From Flabesymbios commensalis (lineage: Eukaryota > Annelida > Polychaeta > Terebellida > Flabelligeridae), in contig OZ024912.1 in the NCBI GenBank assembly GCA_964017125.1, positions 57,554,623 to 57,618,622 on the forward strand: a stretch of DNA of 64,000 bases, written 5' to 3'. The position numbers and the translations under genes were made by a program. The notes under the pieces are model-generated. The model was not told where the DNA came from. It did no database searches and was given only the letters and a program-made list of their open reading frames with translations. Below, in pieces: positions 35,346 through 47,062 of the stretch (position 1 is its first letter; each line of letters begins with the position of its first letter).

Positions 35346-38300
35346 TCACTTGGGACAATTCTCCACCTGTAAAGTAATCACACATTACATTACTGCAGAT
35401 TGTAATCGTTATCATTAACCCCTAAAATGTTGAAATATTTTTGTAGAAACCATGGAGGCCAAAGGGTTTTTCAATTGGAAATCATCATAAATGTCTTAGT
35501 TTTTTCCGGTGCGTTTGAATACCTGTGTTATGCATGGACTACTTTTACTTTTACAGTGCGTGGATCGACTTTAGGCCGCAAGGGTTAAGTTTAAACGACC
35601 CCGTCTAAGCTTGCGTTTTTACAACAGATCTTTAATCATATTACTATATTTTCTTCTAATTCTACATCCATTCACGGCTCATATTATAAAATATACCGTA
35701 CGTTATGAGGTTATGGGGTGTAGACCTGATATACAGTGCATTGTACACCATAGAATAATGATCTGTACAGTTTTATGGTGTACACTACTATAGTTATAAT
35801 GATGACCTGACGTACTAATTTCATTGTACACTCACCGTTTCTTTACATCCGTAATGAACCTGTATTCTCTCTATGTCACAGACACTGAGTGTTTTACGCT
35901 GCCCAATGACGGCTGTCGGATCCTTGGTGACTATTGTTTTCTGATTGTTCCAGGTGAAGGCGTAGGCGTGGTAATGCATGATGGATCTGTAGTCGTAATG
36001 CGTGCCAAGATCCGTGGCAAGACTTCCGGTCTTGTAGAAATTTCCTATCGCATCTGGAAGAGATACAATAATACAATCATGGTATTACAATAAGACTGCA
36101 AGTGAGCAGATACTGCCTTTTAGGTTTTCAGAGCAGAGCCTTATCGTGCTAGTAATAGAATAAGCCTTTGTTTGGGGGGGGGGGTGTTTTGGGTCCTAGC
36201 CCCAGCGGCTGAAACAGGTTCCAGCCACAGATTCTTTGGACGGTCATAAATAAGACTTCCGTTCGAATAATCATGTCGAAAATAGTCTTTTTAGAATCAG
36301 TAGCACTTCAAATATATGCCCACATGCTCAGCTCAAAGGTCGCACAGTCATTAAAAAGTTACAGATATTTTTCGGACCTTGGGGTCGGGAGCGCTCTCAG
36401 TCACCGCCATGTTGGATTTTTCAGGTAAAGCAAATTAATCAATCCACGGCCTCGGAGAGGACGACACGGCTATGTGGGTGCATTTATGAACACTCCTTGC
36501 ACGATTTCAGCTCTACTACGGCCACCTGGTCCTTCCCCAACAGACACAAGACGTTGCCTCAATGCTGGTTTAACGTTGATCAACCGTCTACGATGTTAGA
36601 CCAACGTTAAACCAGCATTGATTCACCGTCTTGGGTCTGCTCGGGATGAAATGTTCATGGTAGGGCACAAATCTCAAAATGCGGACCTGACAGAGGCTCA
36701 CACTATAACACATTGCCCCACAAATGCACTATAAAATTAGGCTCTGCAAAGCCGAAAGTATCTGCTTACTTGTAAAGTGAGCAACTGCCTTTTGGCTTTG
36801 CGGAGTAGACTACACGGCTTGAATACGTATTTGATGGGAATCAGCTAAGTGTTATTCCTTCACTTACTTGATCTGATGTTTTGGAATTTCACCTCGATGT
36901 ATTCGTCGCGGTCGTTGCGGGCCTGTTCGTGAAAGACTCCCAGAGTGTGCATCAGCTCGTGCATCATGTTGCCGATGGAGCAGTGGTCAGCGGTGTACAT
37001 GGGAGTCGCTGCCGCCCATCTACCCAGTCCAGCGGCACACCTGAAAAAAATTAAAATAACATGCATTTACGTGTTGCATTTGCATTTACGAAATTATTTG
37101 GGAACAACCACTTTTTAAATCAACCTATCGAATGAATTCCATTTCGAATACGAATAATCTGGAAATTACTGCATGAAATGAAATTAATGGGGTTTTAGGC
37201 CTCTTTTATGCCTATATAGGCTAAACTGGACCAGGATAACCTCCTGAGGATGGGAGATGAATGAGATGACACTGCCCTCCGGAAATCCGATCCCTGGTGG
37301 TCTGAGGCCGAGCACGCTATCTCCGGTCACGGAGGCTCCCCACAATATTGAATCTTCACGAGTGAGCGGCGAAGAAACATTTTGTTTCTTTGACACTTGA
37401 AGGCCAGAGTGGGGTTTGAACCCGCAATCTCTGATTTTCTAAGCAGGCAGCTTTGGCAACTGCACCAGCCGTTCCCCCCACCCCCCTCCCCCACACTGCA
37501 TGAATAACGAATAAAGAACCCATGGTTGCCGAGGTATTGTTTCGTGGTGAGTGAATATTGCTTTACGTCGTTCTCAGCACAATCATGGCAATATCGCGAC
37601 AGAATAAAACCCATGATTTGTGATGCTTCGAGGAAAGAATATTAACGGCTTTTAAATGCACGATGTAACACGGGGAGAAACACACATTGTTGATAGTGCC
37701 ACGGGAATAGTACCAGTGTAGAAAACGTGACACCGACTTTAACCTAGAATAGATTACAGCGAGGGGATCGACTTTAGACGTCAGAATCTGACGTCTGTAG
37801 ACGTCAGATTCTGACGTCTAAAGTCGATAGGATTAAAAATATATATAATGGCCGTAGACCATCAAATGAATCAGAAAGATCTGCTACTAAGACATTTATG
37901 ATGATTTCAAATTTAAAACCCTTTGGACTCTCCATTTCTATAGGAATAATTCAGCGTTTTATGGGTCCGTTCTGCAAACGTTAATCCAACAATGGCCCAG
38001 TGTTGGTTTAATGTTGGCCCAGCGTCTACGACGCTGGACCAGCATTAAGCCAGCACTGGGTGGCGGCTCTTGCTCTATCCCACTCACATTGTCGTGTGTT
38101 GGATGTCCAAGTACTGGGTAATAGAAGCATCTTTTTGCGCAGAGACAAAGTCAATACACAGATCGCCGTTCGGTTTTTTCAGAGCTCTCTCCACCTTCCT
38201 CATAGCTTTCTTCACAATCCCTTTAATTTCCTTGCCTGTTAAAATATATTCCAATTATTCGTCATTTATATACATTTATATATAAAGCAATTTGAAAATC

Positions 38301-41300
38301 AAAAGGTCACTGAACTAGATGGACGTCGGTTGTGTTACGTGCTGAGTACTGCAAATGGGCTTAAGTCAATTTATTACGATAGATGGACCAAGTTGTGCTA
38401 CGTGCTCACTACGACAAGTAAGTCCAATTTTTTCACAATTTTAAGATTTTTAGCAATATTTGGGTATCAATATTTGTAAGAATCTAGCGAAAACCCAAAC
38501 ACACTATTTGTGCACATAAAGGATGTTTGAATGTAAGCACATAGCACTAGGCGTATGTTGATATCGTTGGGCAGGCTACCCCTATGTCCTCACGTTAAGA
38601 CACAAATTAAGGGCAGTGTCTTTCAAGTGGTTGGTCGGAGACGGTGGGTATTTGTGATAAAAAGTGTTGTATAATGCACGCACTCTTGCTTACATGACGG
38701 AATACAACTTTGAAAAAAACTAGTGTAGTCTTTTTCGGTGATTTTATTTCTTTTTTCGATTTCTTTGTATTTTTAGTGAGGATGAAGCAGATAATTGTGT
38801 CCGCAATATCAACCTAAAATGAAGGGAAATGCGAAGGACTGGTGCAGCACTTAAAGAGTTAGTTGTGCTGCTGAAAACAATAATAAATGAATCAGTTATT
38901 ATTGTTCTGGAGTAAAATCGTATTTATTGATAAAACTTCCATCTACTCACTCATTTTCTGGAACTTGAAAGGCACCACTCCGCCTGGCCACTTGGTAACT
39001 GGGTGCGCGAGCACAGAGAAAGATGAACCCTCGCCCTGTAAAACCAGAAATTATACAATAATTTAAAGCCATAGACCACTCTATGTATCACTATGTTTCT
39101 GATTTTAGCTGTAGGCCAGTTGCTTTTATCTCTGTAATCAGCGACGTGGTGCTTTCTGGGTACCGTACAGGGATTCCCCGTACAGATAATCCCGCTGTTC
39201 GCACACAGTGGACTGACTACTACTTTAACTTCATCTTCGCTAACTCGATCTCGTAACATCGCTATTTATCTCGGGATAATGTGAGGTGGAATAGCAAGTC
39301 ATTTAGTGCAATTTTCACTTGCTCTAAAATCTCTAAGTGTGTGGTTTTGGAATGTTTTGACGCTTTTAATAATGTTTATGCTGCAGTTTAGCAAAGGGTT
39401 TTGAAATGTTCAAATTTTAAACAAAGAAACGTAAATTTCTGATTTTAACCCTTCAACCGCCAAATTATTTAATTGGAATTTTCACCCACTGGAAGCTGTG
39501 TCTCGCTGACGCGATCCACAATTTCACGTGAGTGAAAATTATTGAGATTTGACAAAATGGAGGTCAGCGCTTTTGAAATCTTGTTGATTGATGTCGCCTT
39601 TTATCTTTGACATGTTTAAACGAAATGTGGTGCTTAATGTGTTAATGTGTACATTTAAAAAAAAGGTGCTTAATATTTAAATAATGCTACGTTGAAGCGA
39701 AAATAATTCTAACAAAATAAACTTACTTCAGGATAAAGTATATCATCTTGATCACCTACAATTTAAAAAAAAATAATATTATTTGTATATGTATATTGTC
39801 CATGTTTAACAATTACAGCTATTAACATTTTTATTCAAAAAGAAATATATATCAAGTAACCATGCAATTATATTAGCTGGTCTAGATACCATTTCATTTG
39901 ATATAATAAAAATGGAATTCAAACCTGAAAGCGCGGAGACCGACTTTAGACGTCAGATTTTGACGTCTATAGACGTCAGAATCTGACGTCTGAAGTCGGC
40001 CCCCACACTGAAAGAGTAAAATATTTATAATGGCCGCAGATCCATAGTATACGTATTAAAATGAAGTAGAAAGAACAAACTAAGATATTTATGCTTATTT
40101 GTAAAAGGGTTGAGAAACATAGGCCAAAAATTTGAGAAAAAACTTACCGTTGACGTCACCTTCTAAAAACATAAAAAAACATGACAAATTAAATTTCAGA
40201 TTAAGCACCAATACAATGCCATATACAAATGAAATGAGAAATCAAAATCGCATCATTGGCATAATTGTTTCATGATATATTAAATTTCTTAGAAAACGTT
40301 TATTTGTATTGATCTTCCCACTGGGCGCACGACGTTGGTGCGACGTTGAATTAACGTCAATGACGTTGATTCAACGTCGCACCAGCGTCGTGTGCCCAGT
40401 GGGCTGGGATGAAATCCTGCCGTGATAGATGTTCACATTTTATTCAATGAAATACATCTATGTATCAACACAATATCATTCTATTTTGTAATCATTATGG
40501 GACGTTATTGAGAAAGATGTTTGTGCACAATGACCGTGGTGTCAACTAAATAAAAATATATTAAACATTTTCAGCGTGGGGACCGTCTTTATACGTCAGA
40601 ATCGAACGTCTGTAGAGGTATTTAGTCGTCCTCCCGCTGAAAGAATTGAAATATCTATAACGGCAGTAGACCCATCTCATAGGTATTCTAATAAAGCGAA
40701 AAAAAAACCAACTAAGACATCAATAATGATTTTAAATTGAAATTGAAATAACCCTTTGGTCTCCATAGTTTACACAAACATATTTCAGCGCTTTAATGGT
40801 TGACTTCACTCACCGTTATTGATCTCTGGCTGAGCTGTAAACAAAGAAAACAAAAATGTCTTTATTAACGAGCGATTTATAAAGAAATACACACGTGTTT
40901 GCAATTACCTTTTTTAGCGCGGGGGATAGAATTTAGACGTCAGAATCTCACGTATGTAGACGTCAGATTCTGACGTCTAAAGACGATCCCCACTCTGAAA
41001 GAGTGAAATATTTATAATGGCCGTACTCAAAACATAGGTATTCAAATGAACCGGAAAGAGCTAACTGAGACATATATGATGACTTAAAATTGTAAGAAAC
41101 CCTCTTTGGTCTCCATGGTTTATACAACAATATTGCAGCTCTTTAAGGCTATAATGATGAATGTTTGTTCACAAGTGAATAGCTGAGTTTACAAGATATG
41201 TGCAAAATAGTGGGAGAGGAAAGGGTGAGTTTCTAATTATTCTTTCTTATGTGTGTAGATTAAACGGTTGTAGAAAATATATCAAGAAATTAGTCCTGCA

Positions 41301-41925
41301 TAGACTGACCCTCATCCTGCTGAGCTAAATTATTTTTTTATTTTTCACCCACTTGAAGTTGTGTCTCGCTACCGCAACCCACAACTTCAAGTGGCTAAAA
41401 ATTAGTGATATTTGTTGAATTTTAGCACGAATATTTGCAAATCTTGATGTTTAGAAACACATTTCATCCTCAGTAACAGTGATTTGGTGGACTAATAAAA
41501 CAGAATAACCCTTTGACCGCCAAATTATTCAATCTGAATTTTCACCCACTTGAAATTGTGTCTCGCTGACGCGATTCACAACTTCAAGTGAGTGAAAATT
41601 ATTCAGATCTGAGGTCACTTGTTTTCAAATATTGCTGATTGATGTCATATTTTATTTTCAAAATTTAAAAGGTGGTACCCACTGTGCTATTAAAAAATGA
41701 AAACCCGAATATATGCGACACTGACAGTTAAAGGGTTAAAAACGACAATAATCACGATCAGCAGGATAAGGGGTTATAACAGACATAGCTGAGATTTTTC
41801 TGAAGCATATAACACACACCTGTTGTGATAGTTTCTGTGGTGCCTCTGGGTGGTGTGGGAGTAGCGTAGATGCCACTGTGCAGAAGCAGAACAACAAAAC
41901 AGACATAGACGTAGACAGCTGTCAT
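35346..41925 (-). CDS. Astacin-family zinc metalloprotease, intact (gene C)
   Basis: Nine coding exons on the minus strand, in order 41925-41820, 40834-40814, 40162-40148, 39755-39727, 39035-38951, 38235-38088, 37040-36868, 36053-35836, 35366-35346, all GT-AG, encode 271 residues ending TGA. A signal peptide starts MTAVYVYVCFVVLLL; the propeptide is acidic and is spread over three tiny exons (21, 15 and 29 nt). The catalytic domain starts near VTKWPGGVVPF. Zinc ligands are H162, H166 and H172 with E163 (HELMHTLGVFHEQARNDRD); Met-turn SIMHY at 216-220. It has one more propeptide microexon than A and B and an R-to-M change before the first catalytic-domain cysteine pair. Like B, it lacks C-terminal modules. 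It points towards gene B, and its promoter resembles those of A and B. Confidence 0.93.
36100..36860. other. Gene C intron between the Met-turn and zinc-motif exons
   Basis: Contains a G10 run near 36176 and a CCCAACAGACAC palindrome at 36536-36645. GCAGATACTGCCTTTTAGG (36105) and GCAACTGCCTTTTGGC (36783) look like a diverged repeat pair. No other feature recognised. Confidence 0.5.
36536..36645. repeat. CCCAGCAAACAC-family palindrome
   Basis: Starts CCCAACAGACACAAGACG and ends CGTCTTGGGTCTGCTCGGG. The arms include TCAATGCTGGTTTAACGTTG and AACGTTAAACCAGCATTGA. Confidence 0.8.
37163..37495 (-). mobile_element. Diverged SINE in gene C intron
   Basis: The minus-strand copy shows the second head (GTGACCGGAGATAGCGTGC) and the first head of the variant type (GCAGTTGCC, GGGTTCAAACCCC). 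It is more diverged than the other SINEs and has no clear target duplication. Confidence 0.75.
37765..37832. repeat. GACGTC palindrome core (gene C intron)
   Basis: GGATCGACTTTAGACGTCAG pairs with CTGACGTCTAAAGTCGAT across a TCTGTAGA centre. The usual flank (GGCCGTAGACC, ATCAAATGAATCAGAAAGA) follows to about 37950. Confidence 0.8.
37968..38062. repeat. CCCAGCAAACAC-family palindrome next to a gene C exon
   Basis: TCTGCAAACGTTAATCC on the left; the arms CCAGTGTTGGTTTAATG and CATTAAGCCAGCACTGG surround GTCTACGACGCTGG. It ends about 20 bases from the donor of the exon at 38088-38235. Confidence 0.7.
39430..39620. repeat. CACTTGAAGTTG-type TTAA element in gene C intron
   Basis: Begins TTAACCCTTCAACCGCC. 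The hairpin CACCCACTGGAAGCTGTG / CACAATTTCACGTGAGTG and a CAAAATGGAGGTCAGCG flank match the family. The far end is degraded near 39650. Confidence 0.75.
39925..40030. repeat. GACGTC palindrome core (gene C intron)
   Basis: GACCGACTTTAGACGTCAG pairs with CTGACGTCTGAAGTCGG around a TCTATAGA centre; the typical GGCCGCAGATCCATAG flank follows. Confidence 0.8.
40318..40403. mobile_element. 86-bp CACTGGGC palindromic MITE, type copy
   Basis: CCCACTGGGCGCACGACG on the left and CGTCGTGTGCCCAGTGGG on the right. The palindrome is nearly perfect, centred on AACGTCAATGACGTT at 40360-40361. It is the cleanest of the family (others at 9537, 14499, 29089 and 31157). Confidence 0.9.
40550..41150. repeat. 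Two GACGTC-type elements around a gene C microexon
   Basis: One copy (about 40565-40800) and a second (about 40915-41150) share the GGCCGTA...CATAGGTATTCAAATGAA flank and a GACGTCAG palindrome, and lie either side of the 21-nt exon at 40814-40834. Confidence 0.7.
41480..41745. repeat. CACTTGAAGTTG-type TTAA element (gene C intron)
   Basis: Starts AACCCTTTGACCGCCAAATT and ends GACAGTTAAAGGGTTAA. The hairpin core is CACTTGAAATTGTGTCTCG / CGCGATTCACAACTTCAAG. A second hairpin of the same kind lies just left at 41340-41400. Confidence 0.8.
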
Positions 41926-42000
41926 ATTGGAGGTGATTCTGCAACGAACAGGAGTATATAATATTATTGTCAGACAACTAACACATTACGAATGCAAAAT

Positions 42001-42076
42001 CGTCCCCTCGGATATGAAAGGGTGTATCTGCCACTTTACAAAGTGGCAGATACACCCTTTTATATCCAAGGGGACG
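42001..42076. repeat. 76-bp near-perfect hairpin, TATCTGCCACT family
   Basis: CGTCCCCTCGGATATGAAAG on the left pairs with its reverse complement on the right, with two mismatches in 36 pairs; the centre is CCACTTTACAAAGTGG. It lies 63 bases upstream of the splice acceptor of the gene C signal-peptide exon. Related hairpins are at 46058, 48520 and 59113. Confidence 0.9.
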
Positions 42077-42084
42077 AAAAAGAG

Positions 42085-42310
42085 ATCTGAGCTATAGACA
42101 GATCCACATTGGACAGAGTGAATGGATTTCGCTAATTTCTCAGTCATTTTGCAACCATTTTTATGAGAAATTTGAAAACACTATTTTCTAGTCATGTGGT
42201 GACTATTCTGAAAAAAGTATTAGTCGGTATTTCAGAAGCTAGACCATTTCAGATTTGACATGTAGGCCAAATGGTTTATAGAGGGGCGACATTTACTACA
42301 TGTTATAGAA
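42085..42310. repeat. Unclassified dispersed repeat
   Basis: GATTTCGCTAATTTCTCAGT through AGACCATTTCAGATTTGACA is repeated in diverged form at about 51740-51890 and, inverted, at about 52190-52300. Probably part of a larger palindromic element; function unknown. Confidence 0.6.
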
Positions 42311-42334
42311 CTAACTTTTAAACTATAAAATATT

Positions 42335-43210
42335 TTGCAATACATTTTTGTAATGTATTTCACTACGGAGTACACATATCGCACTACATATCACACGTAT
42401 TGCACTATAGAGTACATGTATTTCACTACAGAGTACATATCTTTCACTACAAAGTACATGTATTGCACTACATATCACATGTATTTCACCACATGGTACA
42501 CGTATTGCACAACAGATTACATGTATTGAACTGCATAGTACAGATATTGCACTACATAGTACATGTATTGCACTACATAGTACATGTATTGCACTACATG
42601 GTACTTGTCTTGCATTACATAGTACATGTATTGCACTGCATAGTGAATGTTTTGCACTACATGGTATTTGTATTGCACTACATAGTACATGTATTGAACT
42701 GCATAGTACAGATATTGCACTACATAGTACATGTATTGCACTACATAGTACATGTATTGCACTACATATTACTTGTATTGCATTACATAGTACATGTATT
42801 GCACTACACAGTACTTGTATTGCCTTACATAGTACATGTATTGCACTACATAGTGAATGTTTTGCACTACATGGTATTTGTATTGCACTACATAGTGCAT
42901 GTATTGCACTACATAGTAAATGTATTGTAATACATAGTACATGTATTGCACTACACAGTACTTGTATTGCATTACATAGTACATGTATTGCACTACATGG
43001 TGAATGTTTTGCACTACAGGGCATTTGTATTGCACTACATTGTACATGTATTGCACTAGATAGTAAATGTATTGTACTACATAGTCAATGTATTGCACTA
43101 CATAATACTTGTATTACATTACATAGTACATGTATTGCGCTACATGATAAATGTTTTGCACTACAGGGTATTTGTATTGCACTACATAGTACATGTATTG
43201 CACTACAGAG
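42335..43210. repeat. 21-bp minisatellite, about 42 units (gene C intron 1)
   Basis: The unit is TATTGCACTACATAGTACAT plus G. Since 21 is a multiple of 3 and most units lack stops, long frames run through it on both strands (VLHYIVH and QYMYYVV heptads). Those frames are by-products: there is no start context, no splice link and no family. Units vary in a higher-order pattern (TTTTGCACTACATGGT-type units recur every few units). A short further block lies at 43878-43990. Confidence 0.92.
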
Positions 43211-43877
43211 GATGGGGTACTGGGATGATTGCTAGTAGTAGTACTTTTTGCCCCCATACGGCGAGGGTCATTAGGAATCTGTTCCGTCAGTTGCATGCTG
43301 TATGGCATGGTACAGAAGCACTAGTCTACAGCAATCATTCAAGGGAAGCTGCAGCCTCCTATTATCTAATCATAATCTTCGGGTGAATTACCAGTGGCGT
43401 ACCCTGGTTCCTCCACTCAACAGCGGTGCTAATGCAGCTCTCGCATCAGTGCTGGCGCTGGTGTAGGCTGTGCATGGTAGCCTTAAATAAGCGGCAATAG
43501 CGTGTTTGACATTAGGTATCTCACATGGGATAAATGGAGTTACCCAGAGGGAGTTATCCTTCCTCTTGTTACTCTGGGGACTATCCGACCCGAGGATAGC
43601 GGAGCTGCGCGAAATGCCACGGAGTTTCAACATTAAATTGCACAGCGAAACCCAAGTGAACCCCCTAGACATGCCCAGAACCCCTTATCGGGCGAGCGAA
43701 GGAAAACGCCCTCAATAACCCACCATGCCCTATCACCCCCACCCTCACATCTTCATCTGTACATCATTTCGTCTCATCAATTGACTACAACGTTTTTATC
43801 GTATTACAATGTCACTTAAAAGACCTTTTGTGCCGAAAAGTGACGTAAAGCAGTGATTTACTACTACTACTACTACA
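43211..43877. mobile_element. Unclassified GC-richer insert splitting the minisatellite
   Basis: The array stops at about 43207 and resumes at about 43880. The insert is less AT-rich than its surroundings and ends in TTACTACTACTACTAC with AGTAGTAGTAC near its left end, suggesting a retroposon with a TAC tail or an element with simple-repeat ends. No domain, tRNA head or target duplication identified. Confidence 0.5.
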
Positions 43878-44039
43878 GGGGACATGTATTGCATTACATA
43901 TCACATGTATTGCACTACCTAGTACATGCATTGCACTACAGAGTGCATGTATTACACTACAGAGTACATGTATTTCACTACGTGTATAGCCCATACTACT
44001 AGATGATACAACCACAACCGCAACCGCATGATAAAAAAG

Positions 44040-44165
44040 TTTGGTCTCAAATTAAACAAATAATGAGTAATTTTCATCTACTTAAAGTTGTGGGTCGCCG
44101 TAGCGAGACACAATTTCAAGTGGATGAAAATTGAAATTATTTAATTTAGCGCTTAGAGGGTTAAT
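44040..44165. repeat. CACTTGAAGTTG-type hairpin
   Basis: TTTTCATCTACTTAAAGTTG pairs with CAATTTCAAGTGGATGAAAA, ending AGCGCTTAGAGGGTTAA. Confidence 0.7.
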
Positions 44166-44345
44166 TATTGCAGCACGACCAACGCTTGTAAACGCATTCA
44201 AACTCAGTTGACAAGAAAATTGTCTGCTGAAATGTACAAAAATTTCAAGATTTGAAATCAAGTATTGCTTGCCAATTTTAAAAACATAAACATAAACTGG
44301 CACTTCAAAGGGATGAAAAACGTCACAGAGTAATGCAGTACTTAA

Positions 44346-44568
44346 CCCTTTGACTTCCAGGCCGGGGTGCATGCCAGGATCCAGATATACTGGTGTAGGA
44401 GTTCTATTTTTCGTCATTTGAAGCTGGAATTGCTAACGCAATTTCCAGCTTCAAATGACGAAAAATACATGAATGTAGTATATATTTGACGAAAATTTGT
44501 GTCATTTTGTGGTTACGTTCATTGACGAATGACGACGGAAATTTCCGTCATGTATGGTAGTGAAAAGG
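44346..44568. mobile_element. 223-bp TTAA-flanked palindromic element
   Basis: TTAA at 44342-44345 and 44569-44572. Starts CCCTTTGACTTCCAGGCCGG; the core hairpin is TTTGAAGCTGGAATTGC / GCAATTTCCAGCTTCAAA. Same length as 16808-17030 and 51963-52185. Confidence 0.9.
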
Positions 44569-44572
44569 TTAA

Positions 44573-46057
44573 AGAGGCAATTACACCTTGGGTATTATCA
44601 TGTCGTGCGTGTCCAGATTGAACATGCGCAGATCGATGAATATATATATATATATGAATATATATATGAGTTCATGTGTGAATCTACTGAAAAGAAGTTT
44701 TAATGTGCATATATTGGATGACACCCTCGCCGCACCTAAATTTATTGGCCCTAAGCCGACTATTATATACAATATTGATGTTCAATATCAGATCGGACTG
44801 TCTGACAGGCTGCCTAGTTTTCATATACAAAACATATTTAAAAAGCGCATCAATGTGAAACCTTAGAAAATCAAAACAGATAAATTACTTTCTGTTTTTA
44901 TTTGTCAGGAAAAAGTGAAGCACTCCCTCCACACTTTTTTGTACGTAACTACACATATGCCTACATCATCAAACTGCGTGTTATTATAATGCATTGAAAC
45001 CTCACCGTTACATATTACTGACGAATAACATCAACAGATAGATGTTGGGTGGACGTCGGGCCAGCGTCGAAGACGCTGGCCCGATGGTAACCCAACATCT
45101 ACACTTGAATTTAATTGGCGTACGTACGGTCGTACATATTTAGAAGGTACATGCACACGGTACATTAAACACACATAATCGCATACAAACTTTCCCGGTG
45201 ATGGCCTTCGCATAACAGTAAAGATTCAATAAAGCGCAGCCGGGCTGTTCTAGGGGACCGATTTAATCTGATCGTGACAACAAAGTGGTAGATAAATGTG
45301 TCATAAACTTGCAGGTTCTTTAGATAACCTGCCACAATAGCTTCTCACAATGTTTGTAGAGGGAATTGACGGAAAAAAGACACTTTGAACCTCGACTTCC
45401 TTGGACAATCCCGATTTCACAATAAATATAGCCCTGTGCCATTCAAAGGATGGATTATTTTAAATATAGACAACCACACTATACTTGTAGATCGATCTTT
45501 TGCACAATGAACATTTCGTCACCTCGGTATTAAAGGGCGTATATTTTGTATAGTGGAAGATAAGACCCTTTAATCTTCAATCAATATGATTATTTAAATA
45601 CAATACTTGTGCAAGTAGATACTAGTATTGCAAGCTATCCGAATCAGCAAAGGCTAGTCATCTTATCAGATTGAGGCAATGTCAGGCACTTATTGATCCC
45701 AGTGGCTTGACATATAGCTTACTTTTAAATTGTTAAGCAAATTGTTAAACAGCATGTTAGATAGGCAAACAGACAGACAGGTCATTATTTTGATTTAATT
45801 ATTTTATGGAAGGGATTTGAAAAAAAAAGTCTAAATGCGATCTCGTCTGTTGGCCTTGTCTGAAGAAAATGTTCAAATGCCAGGTTTAGTGTGAATATTA
45901 GCATACACATCGCTCATTGACATCGCTGATATTGAACTATAGTTTTTACGATTTTAGATTGTTCAGAAGATACTATATGGTACAATGCTACTATTAGTTT
46001 ATGCGGTTTGACCTCCCCAACCGTTTTTGTTGCTAAGACCGTAAGCTACATGTATAT
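44573..46057. other. Gene C intron 1, low feature content
   Basis: An AT dinucleotide run lies near 44640 and a CCCAGCAAACAC-type palindrome at about 45035-45105 (AGATGTTGGGTGGACGTCGG / TGGTAACCCAACATCT). No exon recognised; the short frames here lack any family signature. Confidence 0.5.
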
Positions 46058-46137
46058 ATCGTCGCCTCGGAGCTAAAGGATCCTATCTGCCACTCTGACG
46101 AGTGTCAGATAGGATCCTTTAGCTCCGAGGCGACGAT
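46058..46137. repeat. 80-bp near-perfect hairpin (GTCGCCTCGGAGC)
   Basis: Left arm ATCGTCGCCTCGGAGCTAAA, then GGATCCTATCTGCCACTC; the right arm is its reverse complement with one mismatch. The loop is TGAC. It lies in gene C intron 1. The core of the copy at 48520-48607 is the reverse complement of this one. Confidence 0.92.
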
Positions 46138-46337
46138 ACGTTTTTAAGCAAATTTCGGACAGAGTAAAATACCACAGAAATAAGTAGCATATCATGTGGT
46201 AGATGCTCAGTTAATCAAATAATTCAATTTGGGAGATAATTATCATAAAACATGTTATTTTTTATTCTTTTACAGCTGGAAATTGCGTTAGAAATTCCAA
46301 CTTCAAATGAATGAAAAAACTCACAAGCAGTTGAGCA

Positions 46338-46649
46338 AAATGAAATGAATCGGGCTTTAGGCCACCTTTGTGCACATATAGGATCAACTGGGCCAGGAGA
46401 ACCTCCTGAGGATGGTGAGATGATTGAGATGACACTGTCCTCCAGACACAGGATTCGAAATTCGAGCCCTGGTGGTCTGAGGTCGAGCACGCTAACTCTC
46501 GGTCACGGAGGCTCCACACAATACTAACTTTCACATTTGGATGGGGAAGAAACATTTGTGTTTCTTTCAAACCGCCGAGACAGGGAACCGAACCCCGAAC
46601 TCTGGCGTGAAAGGCAGCGGTGCTAACCACTACCCTAGGGCCCCCGCCC
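46338..46649 (-). mobile_element. SINE with two tRNA-like heads (gene C intron 1)
   Basis: Target duplication AGCAGTTGAGCA at 46326-46337 and 46650-46661. It inserted beside a degraded TTTGAAGCTGGAAATTGC hairpin (46273-46317). Confidence 0.92.
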
Positions 46650-46993
46650 AGCAGTTGAGCAGCACACAGGCAAATTGTAGATCCTTCTGTTTTGTCTTTT
46701 GAGACAGGACTTGTAATATAATTATTTTTGTTGCATTAAACAATCAGCTATTACAAATCAAGTACATTGTTGTTTTTTATGTATGCAATCTAAGAAACTA
46801 CTTTAAAACATATAGTTTAAAACTTAGGCTTAGGACACCATTGTCTGTAATCCAATGGATATTCTATTCCGACAATATCCAAACATCTCTGGTGCGCAGC
46901 TCATTCGAGCTGGGAATGGGAAGTAGCCTATTTTGCATACTATGCCGCAGATCTCCTATGTGGCGCACAATAGTTTTGAGGATAAAGTCTTAC

Positions 46994-47062
46994 CTTTGGG
47001 AGTGCTTGATGAGATGATGTGTTCTAATGTTGACTACGGTGCTGTGTTATTTGGGTATGGTT
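46994..47062 (-). other. Noncoding 5' exon of astacin gene C
   Basis: On the minus strand it ends in CCAAAG with donor GTAAGAC (46993 downwards) and contains ATCTCATCAAGCACT, shared with genes A and B. It would splice to the acceptor TTCGTTGCAG before 41938, giving a 5.1-kb first intron. The start is estimated from the TATA box. Confidence 0.7.

Noticed and set aside
42323-43024. 233-residue cysteine-rich repeat protein on the minus strand
   Set aside because: Pure translation of the 21-bp minisatellite; equally long frames exist in other frames and on the other strand, and no gene structure is attached.
42335-43210. CRISPR-like array
   Set aside because: Units are contiguous 21-mers without unique spacers, in an animal genome.
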